Shown: piece by piece, positions 59,626 through 64,000 of the stretch | How positions within the stretch are numbered: the first letter of the stretch is position 1 | Layout: every line of letters begins with the position of its first letter | Assembly (NCBI GenBank): GCA_018881555.1 | Contig: JACAXG010000131.1 | Span: 682,001 to 746,000 of the forward strand | Origin: Amblyornis subalaris | Taxonomy: Eukaryota > Chordata > Aves > Passeriformes > Ptilonorhynchidae | Direction of reading: 5' to 3' | DNA: 64,000 bases | The notes under the pieces: model-generated | Told to the model about the DNA's origin: nothing | Database searches by the model: none | The model's input: the letters and a program-made list of their open reading frames with translations, nothing else | Translations under genes and position numbers: made by a program

Positions 59626-62600
59626 TGTAGGCAGCAGCCTATAATTTTTTGATCCCTTTAGCTTCTCCAAACGTAGCTGATTTGTTTGAATATTAATGCC
59701 AGCAGACATTGTNATGTTTACAGTTCATTCACATCTGAGATATCCAGTGCTGATGACTGGAGTGCATTAAAATCTTTGGGTTTTACTTCCATTCAGTACA
59801 GTAGAAATAATTTCTTCCAATACATCTCTTCCATGAGTTGTCGTACCTGTGCTCCCCTGCTCAAAACCTCAGTTCTTCTCAATGCTCAGTAAAAATTATC
59901 NTCCTGTTTTGGAACCATGTTTAGATTTTCCACCTCTGTTTCACTCAGCACAGATTATCTTTCTCTATACTGGTTTATGTCTGAAGCCTCCTTTGTTTTG
60001 CTTCTTAATTTGACTTGCAAACCTAATTAAGCCTTACTTTTGGCAGTCCTTTATTCCTATACTTCTTGACTTCTGGTAGTGTGGCTTTCCTGCGTGCTGC
60101 ATATCCTATTCCTCCTCAAAAAGCCACTGATTGAAAAGTGACTTGTTATGAATATAAAAATTTACTTTTATAGTATTCCAGGTGCAGGTTTTGAACTGCA
60201 AACTAGTTACTGTGTTGACATTGTTTATGCTACTGTCTCTTAGCTTTATATTAAAATGACTGATACTGTTTGTAAAGCTTTATGGAGGTTTGCAGGTTTT
60301 TAGTTTAAATGTTTAGTTAGTTTTTGGTTTAAATGTCACTGAGAATTATGATTCTGTATGATATAAGACTGGCCCACTTACTCTAAATTAGAAGAGAAAT
60401 GTATCGGGCACAGTTTTTATGGTTTGCATGTCTGCTAAATCACCTCTACATTTCACAGCTTTAGGCTCTGGGAAATATTTATAGTTTTTGCTTTGGAGTG
60501 CATACAAGTTTAGATACAACAAACTCTTAAGTTAAAGCTCAGTAGAATTTTGGTTGGGTTTTTTTAATATATTTCTGGCCATGTGCAGAGTGTTGTTCTG
60601 TGCCTCCTTTGGCCTGTTTGTAGAATGGATATAGAACAGATACCACGGTCATATGAACATGTAAAATTCATGTAGGTAGCTTAGCTTTTCCACAATAAAT
60701 GAATCAGCCTTGAAAGCAATCTCAAAAGGGAGCGAACTGTATTAATGGAGAATTTTGTCTTGATTATTGTTAGAAATCTTACTTCACTGACGTGTTAAAC
60801 CCCCTCAATTATCAATGTTCCTTCTAGAATCTTACCCAGCCTTGATCTATTCTATGTTACATCTTGATCTACACTCTACATTTCTCTTTGGATCACTTCT
60901 TCCTCATGTCCTTTAGAGAAGGATCATCCACTCTGTCATGAGAACAGAGATTTCTTTCTATCTTTGTGAAACCGGTATTGGTTTCACTCATGCTTCTTTT
61001 CACTCTTTTTGTGGTAAACATAATTAACAGTTTGTGACTAACATTGTAGTTCACTTTCTTATAAATGCATGGAGAAATGGAATTGTTCTATTGTTTTTNC
61101 AAGAATGAAGTACTTTTCCATTATTTTTTGTTGTGGTAGTATTTTGTTTTGTTTTGATGGTTTTTTTGTTTGTTTGTTAGAAATTCATCATTTCCACTTT
61201 AGCAATTGTACTTTGCCCCTCTATGGTCTTCGCCTTGTTTCCATAAACACTGCAGAGCATATCTCTAATAATGGGAGAAAAATACCCCTTTTTTCACCCG
61301 TTTTAAACTATGTGCTCATGAAGAAACATAAAGATCTCTTCTTGTAGAAGTCTGTGTTACAATGTTTTTAAGAGCTAAACAATCAGAATCCTGATGATTG
61401 TGCTAAGGCTCCGCCTTTACCATGGGCAGAATCACAGAGTCAAGATTTTTCTTTCCATCGTTGCTTTTTTGCCCTGAGACCCTCCTCTTCTCTTGCAGAT
61501 TTCAGTGATGTTTCTTGAATTTAGACCTGTAGTGCTGACACTTTCCTTTGTGCCTCCCAATGGATNGAGGTAACTGATTTTCCTCCTCCCCACTGGCATC
61601 ATTGACATTATCTTCTGACTCCTCTGGCACCAGTAATGGATATCCTGGCTTTGTGCTCAGCCTTNGTAACTTAACACGTGAGCAGTTTCAGGGGAGCTGC
61701 ATTTAATTACCAGATTGTACAGTTGGATTCCCAAAGCAGAGATCTCCTCTGGGCGGGGGAAATTATTGGTCTTCTCCTAATGGATGTATATAGGTCCACA
61801 GCTTGGACCTGTTGCCAGTTTCCAGAGGTTTTTACCAACAACACGTACTTCTGTCCCTTGACATGAATCTCTGTTTCCTCTGTTTTATCAGACTTCTTGC
61901 TCAGTCAGTTGNTAGTGGTTTGGATTGACTGGTCTGACTGTCTGCCAAAGCCTTCCCAATTCAGACCCGGTTTGAGAACGTGCAAGCTTAAATTATGAAG
62001 CATTGGTAGATAAAATATTATCAAAAATTCACTGAATCCGACCANATGTCTCCATAGCCAGTTCAAGTCTGACAGTGGCCAGTAACATGAGTTTCAAGAG
62101 AAGAATAGGAAGTACACCGTGTATGATGAGGTTCATCGTGTATTNTCATGTTTTCCTGCATTCAACAGGTGAAGTCCACGTGACTTCTNCCCATTAGGAA
62201 CAAGTAACGTCCTAAATTTTCCATTGGAGATTAAATTTCTTTAAAAAATAAAAGCATCATGGGGTCCTGTGATACCCCCGTGTGACTAAAAGGGCATTTT
62301 TTTATGACCACTTCCATAGACTGTTAGAAGTTTGGAAGCAGAACATGGACAAAATACTAGCAGGGCACCCTGACAGTCTTTGATCTAGAAAATTTTTGCA
62401 AACAGATTTTTCTATCTNGTTTCCTTTATCCCTCTCAAAACTTCTCTGCATCTTTCCCAAAAAAAGATGCATGTTTTATGCTCATCCCTTCCATGTCATC
62501 CATCCTGCAGTCTTGAGAAGTCAATCCAGTCTCTGAACCAGGAAATCAGTCTCTGCTGCCTCCAGGATAACTTTTTCAAAGAAATGCTGTCTCCCATACC

Positions 62601-64000
62601 ACCCCTAGGCTTAGGAGGAGCTTTCCTGAACAACTTTAAAGATATTTTCTGTTGTTCTTCAAATTTTTTTTGAAATGCCCTCATATTTTAGTGTATTCTA
62701 ATTTTGAGAAAACACAGTATTTCCATGAAAGATAATTTCAGAGCATCTCCACCCAAGTCAGAGTCAGTTAAATTACATACAAGATNACAGCATTTACACA
62801 TTTTTATCCCAATTGAGGACCCTTCATCAGTTGCCAGGTTATCTGTTCCAAGATTTTAGAATTCAGTCTATCTGTGCATTAGAGTTTAAAGCCCTCCCAA
62901 ATTTTTATGTCAAGAGCATACTTCAGAAATAAAATGCTTTAACTTTTCCAACAGTTGCATTCAATTTGAAGGATCTAGTAAACATTATGAAGCACAGCTA
63001 AGGGAAATGCCACATGGCTAATAAAGTTTTGGTAGAAAAGGGAGATAAATTTTGAAGTTTTCATAATAGATTATCTAAACATCTCCAATGCAAAGCATTA
63101 AACAAAGCAGGCTCAGAAGCTATTGTATAGTTTTTAAACTATCTTCAGAATCTGTAAAGAATCTGAATAAATGTAATAATTTTTAAACTATTGATGTTCT
63201 GACAGAAATGTTGCTACTTCACTCCCCCCCATTGTTATCACTACTTCTGTTCAGATTTTCAGAGTACATTTTACGTGTTTTTTATGTTAGCAAGATCTTT
63301 CTACCTCCCAGTAGTTTGGTTTTAACCATTTTCACATTTTCATTAAAACTGTCTTTTAGTAAGAGGAAGTGTAGTAATTTATCCTTACAGGGATGTTGTG
63401 ACTCAAACACTCCCTTCCCTTCCTGTTGCTTGATCCAATGTAATTAAATAATAGATTTCATTTCATAACTTTGCAGTAGCAATAAAGAGGAAATTATGTT
63501 CAGAAGGCGTGTTTATTTTTTTTCGCTAGCCTTTGCATGGCTTAAAAGTGATTCTTTCTCTTCGTGCTAAAGTAATGTGAAACAGCCTTTCAAACTTATG
63601 TCCTTGGGAAATGAATGTTAATTAAAGAATGAACATTAAATAGGAGTTAGGAAATCAGGGCCATTTTTCAGACACAAATATCTGTTGTTCAGATTTTACA
63701 TTTATGCTCCTTTGCAGTGCTTTCTTTACTCTCTCTGAGAAAAGCTCTCTCCTTTGTGTTTACTTTCATTTTCCCAAGATGAAATCTGTCACATTCATGC
63801 TATTACCTGTACAATTTACCTTGTTTTTTTTTAAGTTCTGAGAATTATAATTCATACCAATAAGTAAGAAAATGCAGCGAAGCAGCACNTACATAGAAAG
63901 ATATGGGCTTCCTTTCCTCATTTTTACATGAAAATGGGTCTGCCTTGGACTGAGACTATTGTTTTCCCTCTTTTTTTTTCCTTTATGTTGGATTAGAAGA
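59626..64000. other. SUPT3H downstream intron, no gene seen
   Basis: AT-rich, pyrimidine-biased on the + strand, with several single Ns between 61.5 and 62.8 kb. Frames at 61069-61347, 62467-62684 and 63208-63447 are not recognisable. No exon or repeat body is seen. Confidence 0.55.

Noticed and set aside
1..64000. CRISPR arrays, bacterial operons, phage or toxin systems
   Set aside because: No regularly spaced repeats, ribosome-binding sites, dense coding or related domains are present; the window is vertebrate intron.

Overview
The window looks like an AT-rich piece of a bird nuclear genome, almost all of it intron. The evidence for a bird is the large number of CR1 LINE retroposon fragments, including their typical 3' ends that finish in 8-bp-like 'ATTCTRTGA' units, together with the absence of Alu/L1-type mammalian repeats and of bacterial-style gene packing. 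Isolated single N characters look like ambiguous or masked base calls, not assembly gaps.

One real coding feature is supported: an 85-base internal exon on the + strand at 30763-30847. It has clean splice sites and encodes the start of the N-terminal histone fold of SUPT3H (SPT3 homolog, a SAGA/STAGA coactivator subunit). The reading frame is open only across the exon and closes at once in the flanking intron. I infer that everything left of it is the 3' part of the preceding SUPT3H intron and everything right of it is the 5' part of the following intron. I searched by eye for the neighbouring SUPT3H exons and for RUNX2, its usual vertebrate neighbour, and found neither. Introns of this gene are known to be very long, so that is not surprising.

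Layout: 1-12.3 kb is AT-rich intron with two minus-strand CR1 pieces (3.0 and 8.3 kb). A plus-strand CR1 body lies at 12.3-12.95 kb. A CpG-bearing GC-richer patch lies at 15.84-16.2 kb. A long decayed plus-strand CR1 with reverse-transcriptase remnants lies at 20.9-22.2 kb. A possible LTR-element fragment and a 650-base minus-strand CR1 lie at 25.3-26.5 kb. A short CR1 lies at 28.3 kb. The SUPT3H exon at 30.8 kb is flanked by tiny CR1 ends. An AT microsatellite followed by a GC-richer patch lies at 31.9-32.7 kb. Two opposed CR1 pieces and an antisense LINE-like remnant inside a purine-rich block lie at 39.6-41.3 kb. Further CR1 ends lie at 43.3, 45.0, 45.2, 49.6, 53.6, 55.3 and 59.3 kb. The rest is unremarkable intron with short tandem repeats.

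There is no operon, CRISPR array, phage or bacterial system here. The best content is the exon with its competing upstream splice acceptor, the retroposon record, and a few GC-rich or AT-motif patches that could be regulatory. All function beyond the exon is inference.
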